Source: Haemonchus contortus
Lineage: Eukaryota; Nematoda; Chromadorea; Rhabditida; Trichostrongylidae
DNA: 64,000 nt
Direction of reading: 5' to 3'
NCBI GenBank assembly: GCA_000469685.2
Contig: LS997565.1
Coordinates: 21,323,740-21,387,739, forward strand
This document shows positions 34,401 to 47,564 of this stretch, piece after piece; the first letter of the stretch is position 1; each line of letters starts with the position of its first letter. A program made the translations under genes and the position numbers. The notes beneath the pieces were generated by a model. It ran no database searches. It saw nothing but the letters and a program-made list of their open reading frames with translations, and had not been told where the DNA came from.

Positions 34401-37400
34401 CTTGTCCACATATCCTTTCCATGGCAATTCCGTCACGGTAATCTCGTACAGCCTCCACTTTCACTACTCTTAGAAGGCTTTTTCTACACGAAACTGGCGA
34501 ATTTACTCGCTCCCTTCACCACCAATGCACTTTTCCCAACTAGTACTTCCGCTTTTCGAGTTGAAAAGGGTACCTTGAAAATATAGTGAATTGTGCTTTG
34601 AGCTTGAAGATATGGTAATTGACGTTGCGATTCGGTTCAGTTCACGCCGCGTGGACTCGATATTTCACAGATTTTGCCAATTCAAACATTTCGGGCCAAT
34701 ATTTGTGCACCTGACTCATACAAAAAACCACAGCGACAACGGAGCGCCCGGACGCTCGTACCAATTTCCCCGCTGAAACACGTTCCTTAGCTGTCAGCGA
34801 ATTCCCAATGGGAGAAATCCCTACGTCAACTGAAGTGAGCTCAGCGCTATCAGATTACGGTACGACAACAAATCACAAGTTATGTTATTCGTAGCATTGT
34901 TACCCTCCGTTACCAAGGCGACGTCAGGGAGAGCCGTATGGGAAACAGAATGCTACAACTCATACTACGAAATGAAAGCGAAATGAAATGAAGCGAGAAA
35001 GGGTAAAACAAAAAACGGAAAATAAAGTAAAAAAACTCACCCATCGCTTTTGTGTGTTCGACCCTGTGGACAGTCGACGTCTATCGAGCCAGCTGTTGAA
35101 AATTCTAATCAGTAACTCTAGACATTATATGGTACAGTTTTGTTGTGTATGCTCTCTGAAAAAGGGGAAAATCACGACTGTCCAGTGAAGTCCAATGAAA
35201 ACTACTGCTACGATCGTCCACAACGATAGCCCACATGTGGAATGGGCACAAAAGGGGCCGCTATTCGCTTGCGAGCGTGGGTGTGGTGTTGGCAAAAATA
35301 GGGGGAACAAAAACACGGATTTAAACGAGGAAAAACGAAATATGAATGAAAATTGACGAGACTGCTTTCAAAGCACTAATGAATAAGAGCCATTTCCATA
35401 ATCTACGCGAACGATGAAAATGTAAACAAGAAACTGTAAAAAAAACAAATCCAAGTGCCTCAGAGCCTTTAAGCAATGTCGAATGCATGGCGCATACCAA
35501 GCAAGTCACCCTACCAACGGCTTTCTGCTGTATTTTATTGGAACAAAAACGCTGAGCAATAAAAAGATTGTGGAAATGAACAGCAACTGCGAAGCCTTTT
35601 TCAAGAAGACGATAATAATGGCAGTGTCGAGTAGTTAGTAGCCCAAGACCGCGACGTTCCAGCGGTTTTTTACGGAACATGGTTTTTGGTGCCAATCTGA
35701 CAGCCCCAGCCAGCTAGAAGTGATAGTGTAGTAGATTGAATTCGCAGGTGGAGGCAATTGAATACGAGAGAGGACAAAGCGTTGAGCGCCATAGTCGTCG
35801 TCGTTCGAGCTCCCCAGGTAAAGAATGGCGTGGGAGAATCGATAGTGGCATGTTACGTCAATAGCCGTTTTGTCTGCTAACCATTTATTAAAAGACTAAC
35901 GAGGCTATTGTTGCAAAAAGTAACTTCATTATCTTCGAGGAAACTTTGGGAGTTACTGTCAATCCCACATAAACCCCACATGGACATGGGACGATCCCAG
36001 TTGCAAGATCGTTTGCAATTCTTCGCTGTGTAAAGTGCGACGAATGAATCAGTAGCAGCGAAAGAAAATATAAGGAAGACGTTGTCGTTGGTGGCATTAG
36101 TAGATGACCCAATCGCAAAGAAACTAAAGGGGTTCCCAATAACTGATAGGATACACTATGGACACACTCATGAGGGAATGTGTTGGTCTTACAGAAAAGG
36201 GAAAAAATCGAAATATCCAGTAAAACATCGAGAAAATTTAGTCACATTCTTTGCTAATGACCTTTGGCAATGTGGGAGGATATGGCAACCTAAGAGATTC
36301 CTTTGGGAGTTCAAGCTTGTTGATATCTTCAAGTAGCCGGTTCTTCCAACCGTACTACCCTCTTAGCAGTGCTTCCACTACGTGGCCTCCAGTTGTTTAT
36401 GCTTATGTCACAACTGATTGCCACCTTCTGTACATACTCAGTATCCGTTGACGTACAATGAAGACCATACGTGCTGTATTATAATAGGGCCATAATAGGG
36501 TCTTCACATATTGCCCGCCTAGCTTCGGGCCAAGAAACTGGTCTAGCTTCATGGTACACGGTAGCAGCAGCACCAGCCAGGAGAGAATATCACAAGGCTG
36601 ATAAGTTGCAGGCCAAACTTCTGCCTCGGATTCTAATCAGCACCTGTGCTTCCCTGGCACCGTGCTCTTTGTCCAATGCACAAACACGATCAAAATTGCC
36701 CGCATCCATTTAATGGCTTGTGTGTGGGCAAGTTTTTATTTAGCTTCTCCTGGAATTGTAAAGTCTCCAAGCCATTGTTCTGTACACCTTCTCAGTCAGA
36801 TTCCTGTATATCACATGGTTGTGCTGCTAGTAATGAGTTCTCGAATTTTCCCATTAATATTCGCACTATCAGATTCTATTCAGATTACAATGGGTAATAT
36901 CATTCAATTTCTATGAGTAGAAAAAATAGTATTTTCTGAGAACCAATCAGCACCTTTGTTCCATACCTTATTGAAGCTGATTAAATTGAATGAGAAAATA
37001 TCGAATTATTTCAGCAACCAGACATCGGACAGATATGTCAGAAAGTCCATTTTTTTTTCTAACAAATTGAAGCAGAGATAAACTAAGTGTTTCACTTTTT
37101 ACCATGTCTAATGAGCTTAATGACGCTGGTCATAATCAGTGAATGAGCGAAGCTCTCCGCTGTTTAATCCCTTCTGTTCAGCTGGCATCTACCCTAAAAG
37201 AAAAAAAGAAGCTATTAATATGTTATTCCGATTTTCCCTACGCAGACAATAACCATGGCCCCTGCCTACAGGAAAAGGCTCGGTTTATGGTTCCCACACT
37301 TCGACAACATGTTGATCTGAGTTTGCAAGTACTGTTGCCTGGGAAAGAAGCGGATTTCACAGCGGGCAGAACTGATCAGTTGGAATTTTCTTTTTCTCAT

Positions 37401-37764
37401 TATTCTGAACCTCTTACCGTGCTCAGATGTCAGCCTTTCGACATATATTTCACTTCAAAGGGGTGGGGGACGTTTTGAAGGAAGTTTTCGAAACGAGTTT
37501 TATAGAGAACAAAAAATAAGAACACAGAGATTTACTGGGCCGATGCAGGAGGCTGCTGTCTTTGTGCTCCAATGTTTTCAATTATAACTCTGAGATATTT
37601 TCAAAACATCTTTATGGATCGGGTTTTAGGAGCGAAGCCTATCGAACATCATTGTATTATAGATACTTACAATCAAATACCAAAGTAGCTAACACACCGT
37701 TAGGATGCATATCAGGAACGGTAAAGAATCGGTGTCAATTGAAAAATGAGGCGCTGTTCTAACG
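31500..37764. other. Long intergenic stretch
   Basis: Apart from the MITE at 34150-34602 nothing is recognised. A fragment near 32845-32880 (TGCTTTTATCCTCCCAACAG) resembles the SINE body. Frames at 32299-32760 (minus) are open for about 90 residues but carry no known motif. Confidence 0.5.
34150..34602. mobile_element. MITE family A, copy 3, left end lost
   Basis: Interior blocks align with copy 1 (CAGGTCGGATAACAGCCTAG, AGGAAGTTCGAACAACTTG) and the right end survives as AGTGAATTGTGCTTTGAG. The left terminal repeat is not recognisable. Confidence 0.6.
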
Positions 37765-39005
37765 CTGAAGCCAGGAAATCGTCTGTAATACACCTGAAGA
37801 AGCCATTTAGCCTCTGTTTTGCCCTCTTCAATGTCAGAGTTTTCCTCTGTTTCTATAATGGCAGACATTTTAAAGGTTTCTTTTCAAAATGATTTCCATG
37901 AAAACATGAAAGATTATAAGGTAGTGAAGTATGGTAACATTTTCGCACTATTCCAGAAATCTAATTAGTTCTCAGAGCCTTTGTTTCAAAATGTCAGGTG
38001 CTTGATGGTGAACTCATAGGGCAAGTAGAAACTTCATACAAAATTGACGTCATCACATGCTATGGTACAAATCCATTACGACTAGAATTTACCCCTATTA
38101 TTTTACGTAAAAAAATAAACTTTATGAGATATGGAAACGACAGTCCAAGCCAGCTCTTTATAAAGGAGAATGAAAGTAATCACTTCGTAGATTTCAGTAG
38201 GTAGAGCGAGTGGCTTTCGTAATGTTTTCATGTTCGTGCAGCTTTTTCACATAAGAAGCGGCTAGCGTAGATGATATGGAGTATGGCTGGCAGTTTCAAC
38301 TGTTTACAAGCATCACTCAATAGAAGTAATTAGCAGAGCGAAGGTATGCATGCTAGTAGTTATGTTTTCAGGGGCCTGTGTTTAAAACCTTCCATGGTGA
38401 GCCGGCAAGTGAACCTGCCAGGGCAACAGTGAATTACGTAGCTCCGCAGTTGAGGCTAGTTGTTGAGGTGATTATTTAAAAGAAAAAAACTTTTTTCTGA
38501 AAGGATTTCGAAAGGCCACTCCCTCAAATTTATAATTTTCTCTATCTATCTTAATATTATAAAGCAGAAACTCGGTGTGTCGGTCCTCCTTCCCTGCACT
38601 TTGCCCCTCAGTGTGGGATGAAAGCGAGGCCGCCTCCCCCTCCTATACCTACATTTTGTAACCATTTTGTAAAAAAAAGGGAATAAGAACATGCATTAGC
38701 CGAGTCACTCGACTGGTTTTATTATACAATACTTTCATTCAAAATCAGTGATAACAATGTAAGTGACAACGCTGAGATCAAAGAATCTTCTGTTTTACGT
38801 CTGAAGAGGCTATGTAGCCCTTTACTGATTTGCTCTTTAATGGTAAGGTTTCTTCTGATTGTATAATTGCAAGGCATTCCATCAATTTCTTTTCAAAATG
38901 ATTTCCATGAAAACACGAAAGAGTATAAAGTGTTGAAATACTATTACATTTCCGCACTATCCCAGGAAACTATTAGTTCTTAGAGCCTCCGTTTCGACAC
39001 GGAAA
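37765..39005. repeat. Direct duplication, two diverged copies about 1 kb apart
   Basis: Copies at 37765-37996 and 38772-39005 share long blocks, for example TTTCTTTTCAAAATGATTTCCATGAAAACA and the CGCACTAT..CAG..A..C..ATTAGTTCT stretch, in the same orientation. The DNA between them includes the Helitron-like terminus at 38541. This looks like a repeated unit of an unidentified element. Confidence 0.65.
38541..38610 (+). mobile_element. Helitron/Helentron-like 5' terminus
   Basis: TCTATCTATCTTAATATTAT followed by AAAGCAGAAACTCGGTGTGT resembles the 5' ends of animal Helentron-type elements, which begin with TC and this kind of AT-rich stretch. No Rep/helicase coding and no matching 3' hairpin with CTRR was identified nearby. 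Confidence 0.3.
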
Positions 39006-39460
39006 CGAAACACTTGATATTCTTTTAAAAGGTTAGACTGTAAATGCTTTCGTCTGTAGTAACTCGCTCGGAGAAAGTCAGAGGTAATATGGCTCTCAAC
39101 TGGAGTGTCCGATAGGGAACCGTGCTCGGCAGTAATTAGAAGTCCTACTTCTTATTGGTAAGGCTACAAGTCCGGGTTTGGTTTCTGCTCTTCGGCCATA
39201 GTATGAAGCCCTAGGATATCGGATAAAGCTCCCGGCCAAGGAGGAAAGCATCAGTGGGGAATAAAAAATGAAGCCTTCAGTTGTTGATAAACCTCATTTT
39301 TTTCGGTCGACCAACAACAAAAAGGCTGGAAAGCTGCGTGTAAAAAGGCATTAAGCAACCGTGGGTACAAGCGATTTCTGTATTGTTGGGGACCACGAAG
39401 CATGCTATTCGGAAAGCATAGGCAGGGATTTGAGTTTACTGTGTGATATAATGTGGCCAT

Positions 39461-39690
39461 GCAGTCGGATACCCACTCAGATTCCTATAGGCGGCCTGTA
39501 CCGGCCCGTACAGTGACTCGTGATGGCTAGCCGACGTGGTAGCCACTGTTTTTATCCTCCCATACAAGTTTGGCATTAAATATCCGATCAAGAGGGTTGA
39601 AAACTTGTTTGTCTCAGACCGGTATCAGACCGGAATGCAATTCTCAGATCACACGTATGCCCCACTTGACGCTTCACCACCTTCGTCCGT
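39461..39690 (-). mobile_element. tRNA-derived SINE, copy 4
   Basis: Head at the high-coordinate end reads CGGACGAAGGTGGTGAAGCG, with a B-box region near 39635. The body retains GGGAGGATAAAAACAGTGGC and GGCTAGCCATCACGAGTC. Moderately diverged; adjacent to the maT-like transposon that starts at 39995. Confidence 0.6.
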
Positions 39691-39994
39691 TCCTGGACAG
39701 TTTCATTTCTTGTAATTTTCCCAGTTTCCACAAATGTTGAAGGGTAAGTGTGTAAGCAAACAGAGACACACAAATGAACCAAAACGGGTGAGAGAGCGGT
39801 CAGAAGCAGCCGATCGGGCTTGGAGAGGTATCGACTTCCTCTGTTATTAAAAGTGAATGATATGATTGTTCGACCGTCTTGAACCATGCAGTAAGAGACC
39901 GCAAGGGAAAATCGCGCTTTTCTCCTCTGGAGCAGCCGTCTTTATTTGCTCAACGTTCCCCTACCTTCTCTAAAGGCCATACCTCCTCGTTATA

Positions 39995-41258
39995 CAGGGT
40001 GGGCCAAAATTATGATTACACAGACATCACATCGCAGAAAACGAATAGAAAGCCAATAGAGCAAACCAATTTCATTAAAGTGTTTATGACTAATTTCTTA
40101 TCAAAACTGTACATTGACATTGGGATCTGTTGCTTTCTGCTTTCGCCCAACCCCAGAGACGACGATGGACGGCATTGACGGTGGCACGCAGCTAGGGTCA
40201 TCGAGTTGGTCCCGGCTTTTTGCGAAGCATTTTCGAGATCATTCCTTCTCTTGTTTGGATTGAAGGATGCTTTCATCTCAGAGGCTGACCACATGGAGAC
40301 ATTCATGGGATTTAGGTCAGGGCTCTAGAGTGGTCACTGATCGAAGGTTATGAAGTCAAGAAACCCCTTCTACGAAATTTCTAGGCAATTTCTGTTCTGC
40401 GGTTTGGAGCTTCATCTAGACAATATGACCGGTTCGAATCACCAAAGTGTCCTATTGCGCACGAAGAGATCAAACAGGCCTCCTAACCAACTTTCACTCC
40501 ATAATTTACAAGAATAATCGGTGTCTTTGCCTCGGCGGTGACGCTAGCACAGGCCATCACAGAAAGTTAGTGAGCCAGACGCTGTATCACTTCCAATCAT
40601 TTAAGCTTCATATAAATCTTATCGCTCTGCTTATTGAGCGCCTATTTCACTGGGAATATCTTTTCGTCGGTGAACAGGAGTTCCATACGACAATTTTTTC
40701 GGATGCGACAGGCAGCTTTTGTTAGCCAACCTTTCTCTTCTCTTTACCCTGCTCTCTGGGGAAATCACTTTCTGATCGTATAAGGGTCTCGTTGTGCAGG
40801 TGACGCTTCACGATCTCACGCAGAAAACTTCATGAGATATCCATTCATTTGACCTTTTTGGACTCAGAAAGAATTTCGCTGCTACGCAGACCTTCGCCCT
40901 GCTTCCTTAAAACTTCCCCTAAATAAAACCACAGCTCTCCCAGGTTCACCACTCCTATCTGCAATTGTTCCCAGCTCTCGAGAGCGTCTTATGGTTGAAT
41001 GCAATACCCGTCTTATTTCGCTAGTTCGTCTGTAGATGCACCGTGCCAAAAGTGCTTGTAAATGCAAAGCAACGTTTGATTCACGGACTAGTTACGCTTA
41101 TATTACGTTCAAAATCTACCAGAGGTTTAGTATCGTTAGAAAGGTAATAACGTAAGCTACCTTGTGGAATGGAAGAAATTCAATGAATTGTTATGAACTC
41201 AGAAAAAATTTGCAATGAACGTCAGCGCGCGCTGTAATCATAATTTTGGCCCACCCTG
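39995..41258 (-). mobile_element. Tc1/mariner transposon with decayed maT-like transposase
   Basis: Ends CAGGGTGGGCCAAAATTATG and its inverse CATAATTTTGGCCCACCCTG lie between TA dinucleotides at 39993 and 41259, giving 1264 bp. The minus strand keeps transposase fragments in several frames: a segment near 40660 resembling LFTDEKIF (first catalytic Asp), ITFDQ and SPDLNPMNVSMWSASEMK near 40310-40260 (second Asp region). SPDLNPMDFS/VW-type wording is typical of the maT / Tc1-mariner intermediate group. Stops and frameshifts make it a pseudogene. Confidence 0.85.
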
Positions 41259-41259
41259 T

Positions 41260-44200
41260 ATATTCAGTCGCGACAATTCCTCTCACATTCCACTACTGTC
41301 AAAATCCAGAATCGGTTTTTTTCGCTTCTCTATGGGTCTCTCAACCAGGAGCTACCTTCGCTATATGATCACATCCTGTACGTCTTTAAATAGTTACATG
41401 AGGACAAGCAAATATTTGGGTAATGCACTTCCACGCCCTGCTGCCGTATTCGGATCCAAGGACCACCACCATACTCCTTCCGTAAGGGCTTTCCCTAGAC
41501 ATAGTTCAAATGGGGAAGCGAAGGTGGTTCAGTGGCAGGTGGTGATAAATGATCTCATGCATGGTACTGGATCGGACCCCGATTATATACCTGCCCCGAC
41601 CAACCCAGTCCTTTACCCCTCTGGGGACGATCAATTGAGACTAGTCTACGAGTACAATGGCACAATCCAAGAAAGGATTAGGAAAGGATTAAACCTTCCT
41701 TTGTAAAAAAGCATCTCAGGTGCCATGGCTATCACATAATGGATGAAAAGAACTAGTAAAAGGGTACTAGTTCGCATTAGAACGTCATATAAATAACTTG
41801 ATGACATAGAAAAGTGTAAGCCGAGGCCTGAGAGCAAGCCCAGTGCTTCTATACATAGTCCCGGGCAATTCAGTAACTATTAAGCCAAGATTGGATTGTT
41901 CGCTGACGTACGTTCGGCTTGGTTATCGAATCGCTCACGTACACAAGTATAGGGCTTCCTATTACTATCCCTGAGTCGGAAACGAGGTTGGCAAACAAAT
42001 TAACAGGTCTTTTCACCGTGGGACAAGCATGCTCCTTCTCCTTCCCAAACGGTGAACTCCTTCCCAAACGGTTCTAAGGCCGATTCTGTGGAGTGCTCAA
42101 AGATAGACCCGCTGGAAAACTTCCATTCCTCGAGCTAAGCGATTGAATTAGTATGTGCTAAACTGCCTAATTCAGAAAATAAGGGGAGTAATGTAGGGAC
42201 GTTGTTAATGTGTTATAGAACTTGATAAGAATTGATAATGCAGATAAAGACTGATAAAAGTCGATGCCATTGAGATTACCATCACATTTTAAAGCACAGC
42301 TGCAGTGCTGCTGCAAACTGAACAGCCGTCATACCACATGATTTCTTAGAGTAGCGGTCACCCATAAAGATAAGAAGGGTGGCAGAAAGGGGACTACTTC
42401 CAGATGGCATTTCACATGGGAATGTTGACATAGGAACGTTATCAGTTGGCATTGCGAAGAACAAGAATCCTTCCAGATCATTTTGTTCTTACTGTACTCG
42501 TATATTGCCCAGTACAGGCTCATCCTCTCTATGTTTGTAATCCTAGCAGAGCTCCTGCAGTCGCTATGAGGGAGAAGTGCATCAACGATGAGGTGTGTGG
42601 CTGCTGACATGAGGCTTTTGAAGTGGGAGAGTTCTCTGATTGGGACAGTAAAGTGAGTGAAGTAATTCACCTGGAATCACGGAAGGCCGGCCGATCCCAG
42701 GTTTTCAGGGCATATTACGGAACATGTGGGCAGCTCCTACTATGCCCTCGAGGAAAGGCTGGTAAGACGTCAGCAAGGGTTATGTGCGGAATGCTGGAGT
42801 TGGGAAATGCGAGAGATGCGAATGGGAACTATTTGGTAAGCGGCCGCCAATCAAGTGAATTCCAGTGGATCGAAAAAGTTTGGAAAAACTCGTACAAATT
42901 CGTATTCACTCAAAAACTAGACATAATCAAACGGTTGGAAGTGCTTTATTAGCAAGGAGAGAATGAATTGCACGTAAATAATTGGTTGAAGCCATCGGAG
43001 CGTTTTCCCATACGCAACTAATTGAAAAACCAGATGTCAAATAACAAGTTTTAAAAGGCACTGAGCTATTTGAAGAGTATAAGACTGCAACTGCAGTGGA
43101 ACAAAGTCTGTAAGTCCTGCTACTCGACCGGGATAACTGGATTCTCAATGGATTAACCAAAGAGCAAGGATTGTTCGGGGAAGACCGAGTGAGGGCGGGT
43201 CACGGACGAGGTTGAGAACGGGCGTGGCTGAACCGGAACAGAAGTCAATCGTAAGGTGTTGTAGAGTGTCGATGAAGAACAAACATCAACAGAGCTCGCT
43301 CAATCGGTTCAGTCGGCACTGCGACGACTGTGATCGATTGTATGCACACCCCCCTATGCACATACTACAGTCGGATTATGTTTCGGCCACGCTCGTACTT
43401 CCGAATGAACCAGCTACCTGGACGTGTGTCAAGTACTGCAGTACTGCCTCGAACATAGACCAGACTTTTCGTTTCCTGGGAGAGAGGTCAGCACTTTCCG
43501 CTGAGTAGAACGCCAGGACTGACGACGAGTTTGGTGAGCCTTACACCTTTTACCTATTTTCTCCATGCTATGCATAACATTGTAGGTATAACGTGATTGA
43601 AAAAAAAAACCGTTCGATTCGATCAATGGGAAAAAAATAAGCAGATAATTGGAACAATTGTAGTGAATGAGATGCAACATCGCTGGAAAGACGACGAAAG
43701 AAGCCGAGTTGCCTGGACAACACAAGAGCCCGCCTACTCTGCGAAAAACTTTTACGATCCGTTTTAATTGGCAGAGGCTGGTCCGATTGAATGACTTGAT
43801 AGAAAGGCTTTTTCCTGGCGATTCAAACGGCTCAGTTTTTCTTTACGTATAAGCGCACTACAAAAGTCTTGAGGTTTTCTGGTTCTGGGGTTATAGAAGC
43901 CCACTAAATCATTTCTCTCAATGAATTGTTATAAGGTGAAGGAAACGTTTCAAAGGAATAACCCCCGGACCACGTCCCACATTGATCGAGCCTCTCGCAG
44001 GTGCAGATGACTGGAGCGACAGTTAGTAAGCTCGGTCTCGGTAATGTAAGGGATTCAGAACGCGGTGCCCAGAAAGCACAAGTATGGGTTCGAGTCCCGT
44101 CCGGGACCGGAGTTTTACCCACAAACCGCCGTTCTTGTGAAGTTTCCGCGTCACGTACTGAGGTGTATAACAGCAGCTAATAAAATATTAAGCCAAAACA

Positions 44201-46052
44201 AATTAGTAAAGTCGAAGTGAATGACAAAGAACAGTGGGTGTCTAAAATTCGAACGAGGTGATCTCACCACCTACCTAAGCTTGCCTTGACTGCGTGCCTG
44301 ACCTCTGTCATACATAACCCTACCTTACTATGAGAATAATGACAGTAAGGAAAGAAACCTTCAATAGGAAATTATGTTTTTTGACAGAAAATTTTCAACA
44401 GCTCTTGCTTGAAGAATTTCGTTACCAATATGCAAAAAGTTCAATGAATTAGTGACCAAAAATTTTGTAAAAAAAAGCTGTAAAATATCCTTCTAGTGTT
44501 TTTTTTTTTGCAAATTTACTGTCATCACTGGCATCGAACATTCTTTACAGAGGCAACGGATCTGTTCAATAATGGGGCGGCTCATCTTCAAAAGGCCATT
44601 GAGCACTCTTTGGTTAATTACATAGTTATGACATCAAACTGAACTATCAACAATTATTTCACCTGGGAGTGAGTGCTATGTATGCAACCATTAATTTTAA
44701 GAAAAGAAGAAGAAAGAAAAAGCTGAGACCTGCCTGTAAGTAAAATGTGAAAATTTAAAATATGTTTATCATGTCGAACACCTCAGCTTCAACCCGGCGA
44801 CCCCCATTCCACAGTTCCCTTCTATACTACTTTTGCACCTACCCAACCTCTCGCGACGTAGCTGTCGTTCGTACCCCTGCCAGAACCATGCAACGGAATC
44901 ACCCGCTAAGAAAAGAAAGTATATGCTAGGAGAAACACAGGTGTGATTTTCCCGTCAGGCGATTCCTTTTCTATTTCGACGTCATGTAGATCTGATACAT
45001 TTCCTCAAACTCAACGATTCATTCAGCAAGGAGAAGTTCAAACTCATCTCATCACGGAGCCAGGACATTTAAATTGAAGAGTTGTGCATAGAGGTGTTCA
45101 GACTCGTGACGGGCCAAAACCATCTGAGTTACTGACTTATTACTTTTAGGATACTTTTATCGAAAAAAGAATAAGACTGCTTTTCTACCATTAACAGAGA
45201 GTTATAATACGAATTTGTAGTAATTCTTCATCCTGCCTGGTGATAAAACTAATGGAAGAAGAGATGTTGGAAATTTTTCTGCCGAGAAACCAAGTTTTCC
45301 ATTAAGGATTCATCCTCTTACTGTCATAGTCCTCATAATTTAGGTAAGGGTACAAACCAAGGAACAGAGGCTCTCCAATCCAAATGCTATTATGGAAGTT
45401 GTAAAGACAATTGACAACTTAGAAGCTAAGGAACATCTGATAGAGAAACATGTGATAACCCACAATTTTCCCGACCAAATGAGCCATTTGTGGCTTTCAC
45501 GGTTTTTTTGGAGTAGTTCTGCCCAGCTCTTCTAAGAGCTCACATTTTCCCCAGGTCATTCAGTGTTACACTTGTATGGCGCAATGAATCTGGAACTGTG
45601 CCAGGGCAGTACTCATAGAGTTTCAGGCAAGTTTAATCCATTCGTTGCTAGGGTAGTACTCGCCGATACCAGCGTAGTCAAGTTCAGAGCCATTGTTCCA
45701 AAAATGTCGAGTCCTTCCGTACGTATGTTCGAACATCTCTATCAATCTGAATGGCATCTATACACTCCATGATGCCCCTGTCATTATCTTTCGGAAGTCA
45801 CCAGTTCGGGCAACCATGCCAATTCCAGATAAAAAGCCTTTCAAGAACAGATAAAGCGTCCTTGTTAAGAAATTTATTTCGACGTCAAACCGAAGGTCAC
45901 AGAACGAACATCACCGCAAAAGTTTTAAAAAAATCTGTGATAACTAGTTCTCATCATGAATGGAAATCGCTTTGTTAAGGTAAATTGTCTAGTCGTTTGG
46001 TGAACGCTTCCAAGATCCTTTCCTACACATCCACAGAACCTGATTTACCAGT
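41260..46052. other. Intergenic with a tRNA-like pseudogene
   Basis: A 163-residue plus-strand frame overlaps the end of the maT-like element (41215-41706) and is not convincing as a gene. A plus-strand frame at 43212-43508 has the Cys-containing end EPATWTCVKYCSTASN, not recognised. The remainder shows nothing I can name. Confidence 0.5.
44034..44108 (+). pseudogene. tRNA-Leu-like pseudogene with damaged D arm
   Basis: The first 7 nt GGTCTCG pair with CGGGACC at the 3' end. The T arm ATGGG-TTCGAGT-CCCGT is intact and contains a perfect B box. The anticodon loop region GGATTCAGAA would give anticodon CAG (Leu), followed by a long variable region as in Leu or Ser tRNAs. The D arm is largely missing and the anticodon stem does not pair well, so it is unlikely to be functional. 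Confidence 0.55.
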
Positions 46053-47138
46053 ACTTCTATGAACAGCGGAGACATTGTTCTGAAAGCAGCACCCCAAAAT
46101 AACAAGCAGAAAAAGGTAAGGAAAAGTCTGATTCACTTACAAATCGACCTATACACTGTACAATCCTGCCGAATGGACCTTCTTTTGTAACCATGAAGAA
46201 AAAGGGCATGTCAAATCTTACATAAGTGTCGTCCAAATCTGAAAATTTAATGGTAAAGGCAGCGAGAGATGGGCCCACATCTCACCACTGAATGATTCCG
46301 TATGCATGGAGCACACTAGGACATTTCTTCATTTCTGCTTTCACTTGCTGGTGGTATAGTGACAAGTGGCGAACACTATCACACCCACTCCCATAGACCA
46401 GAGATCGAATCCCGGCTCGATACCAGCTTGAATGACCGACCAAGTGTTCCATCCCAAGTGAGTCAGAGAATTGGTACCAGTCCCGGATGGGGGGACAAAG
46501 GACTGACTTGACGGCTGCCCACCGTAAGTCATTGTAAACACACGCCTTCGAAACACCACTTCAATTCTGAATGGATGGCGAATACTTTGGCGCATCCCCA
46601 AAAAAAGATTGATCTAAGCCAAGAGACTTTATTCATTTTCTTTATAACTGCTAAATGGTAATAAAAATACTATTACTTTCATACTGAGGAAATATCTTGG
46701 AGGATTATTTGATTCAGCTGAATTATCACATTCAATTATTAATTCAATCAAGCCGAAATATATTTGGGATTCATGGCAGATGATTCACTTTCATTGCTAA
46801 GGTATGCCACTTTCCGGACACCTGAGCTGTAGGTGAACTCGAGCCGAACATCAAATGACGGCTATCCAAGTGGAATCCCAGAATTACGAACACTAGAGTA
46901 AACCTACGAGGAGGCTCAATTTGTGGTGTATGTGGATTGATAACGGTGAGATCCTTAGGCTCGCAATCGTAATACTTGTACAAATTGAGCTTCTCACAAC
47001 CTGAAAACTTCCTACTCGCTTTCATCTTTCCCCACAGAATAAAAATATCTTTAATAGGGCTCCACATACGGGCAGGGGCCACTTCCTTCTGATACTTCTT
47101 CCTCAACAGCCGTTGTTCGACAGTACAATTCAGCTTGC
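46053..47138 (-). CDS. Candidate three-exon fragment of an unrecognised gene
   Basis: Segment A 47138-46908 (acceptor GTTCAG, donor GTAGGT) encodes 77 residues including VEQRLLRKKYQKEVAPARMW, DIFILWGKMKASRKFSGCEK and YKYYDCEPKDLTVINPHTP. Segment B 46238-46141 (acceptor TTTTCAG, donor GTAAGT) encodes LDDTYVRFDMPFFFMVTKEG and GRIVQCIGRF. Segment C 46084-46053 encodes NNVSAVHRST. A to B and B to C join in phase; the 669-bp first intron contains a SINE. No start or stop was found and no family is recognised. The coding look rests on composition and splice fit only. Confidence 0.4.
46346..46597 (+). mobile_element. tRNA-derived SINE, copy 5, inside a candidate intron
   Basis: The only copy on the plus strand. 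It begins CTGGTGGTATAGTGACAAGT (A box), has AGATCGAATCCCGGCTCG (B box) at 46408, and continues into the shared body ending near GGCGCATCCC. It lies between two minus-strand exon-like segments (46908 and 46238), so it would be antisense within that intron. Confidence 0.75.
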
Positions 47139-47564
47139 CTGAACAATGGCTGATTGGTTAGCTGAGTTGACGAAGAGCAATTCAGTTAAATCTTGTTGAG
47201 TTCAAATTTATTAGATCAATACATTCGTCTTTTTGTTTTTACTGAGAACTATGATAGCCCGAGAGGAATTCAGGTGATAAGCGATTATGAGCTGAATTGA
47301 TGAGTTTTTCCTGGGACTATCATTTCTAGATAGCACGAAGGTAGCTTTGCAAAAGAAGCTGTCAACGAACTGCAAGTGTTGCTGAGAAAGCCTCGGGAGC
47401 TACGCATTCATGGAAAGCGCGCTTATTCAAGCTTGAATACCGTCCAAAAACATTCAAAAACTTATCTTACTCACTTATCATAGATGAACGAAAAAGGATC
47501 GTAAAATAATGTTGAAATTATTGTGCCAGTGAAAATCTAAGCAAATTCCAGGGCCCCGCATTTA

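Noticed and set aside
45640..45720. Minus-strand reading with YYPSNEWIKL resembling ligand-gated channel ligand-binding domains
   Set aside because: Too short, followed by a stop with no splice donor, and no neighbouring channel motifs.
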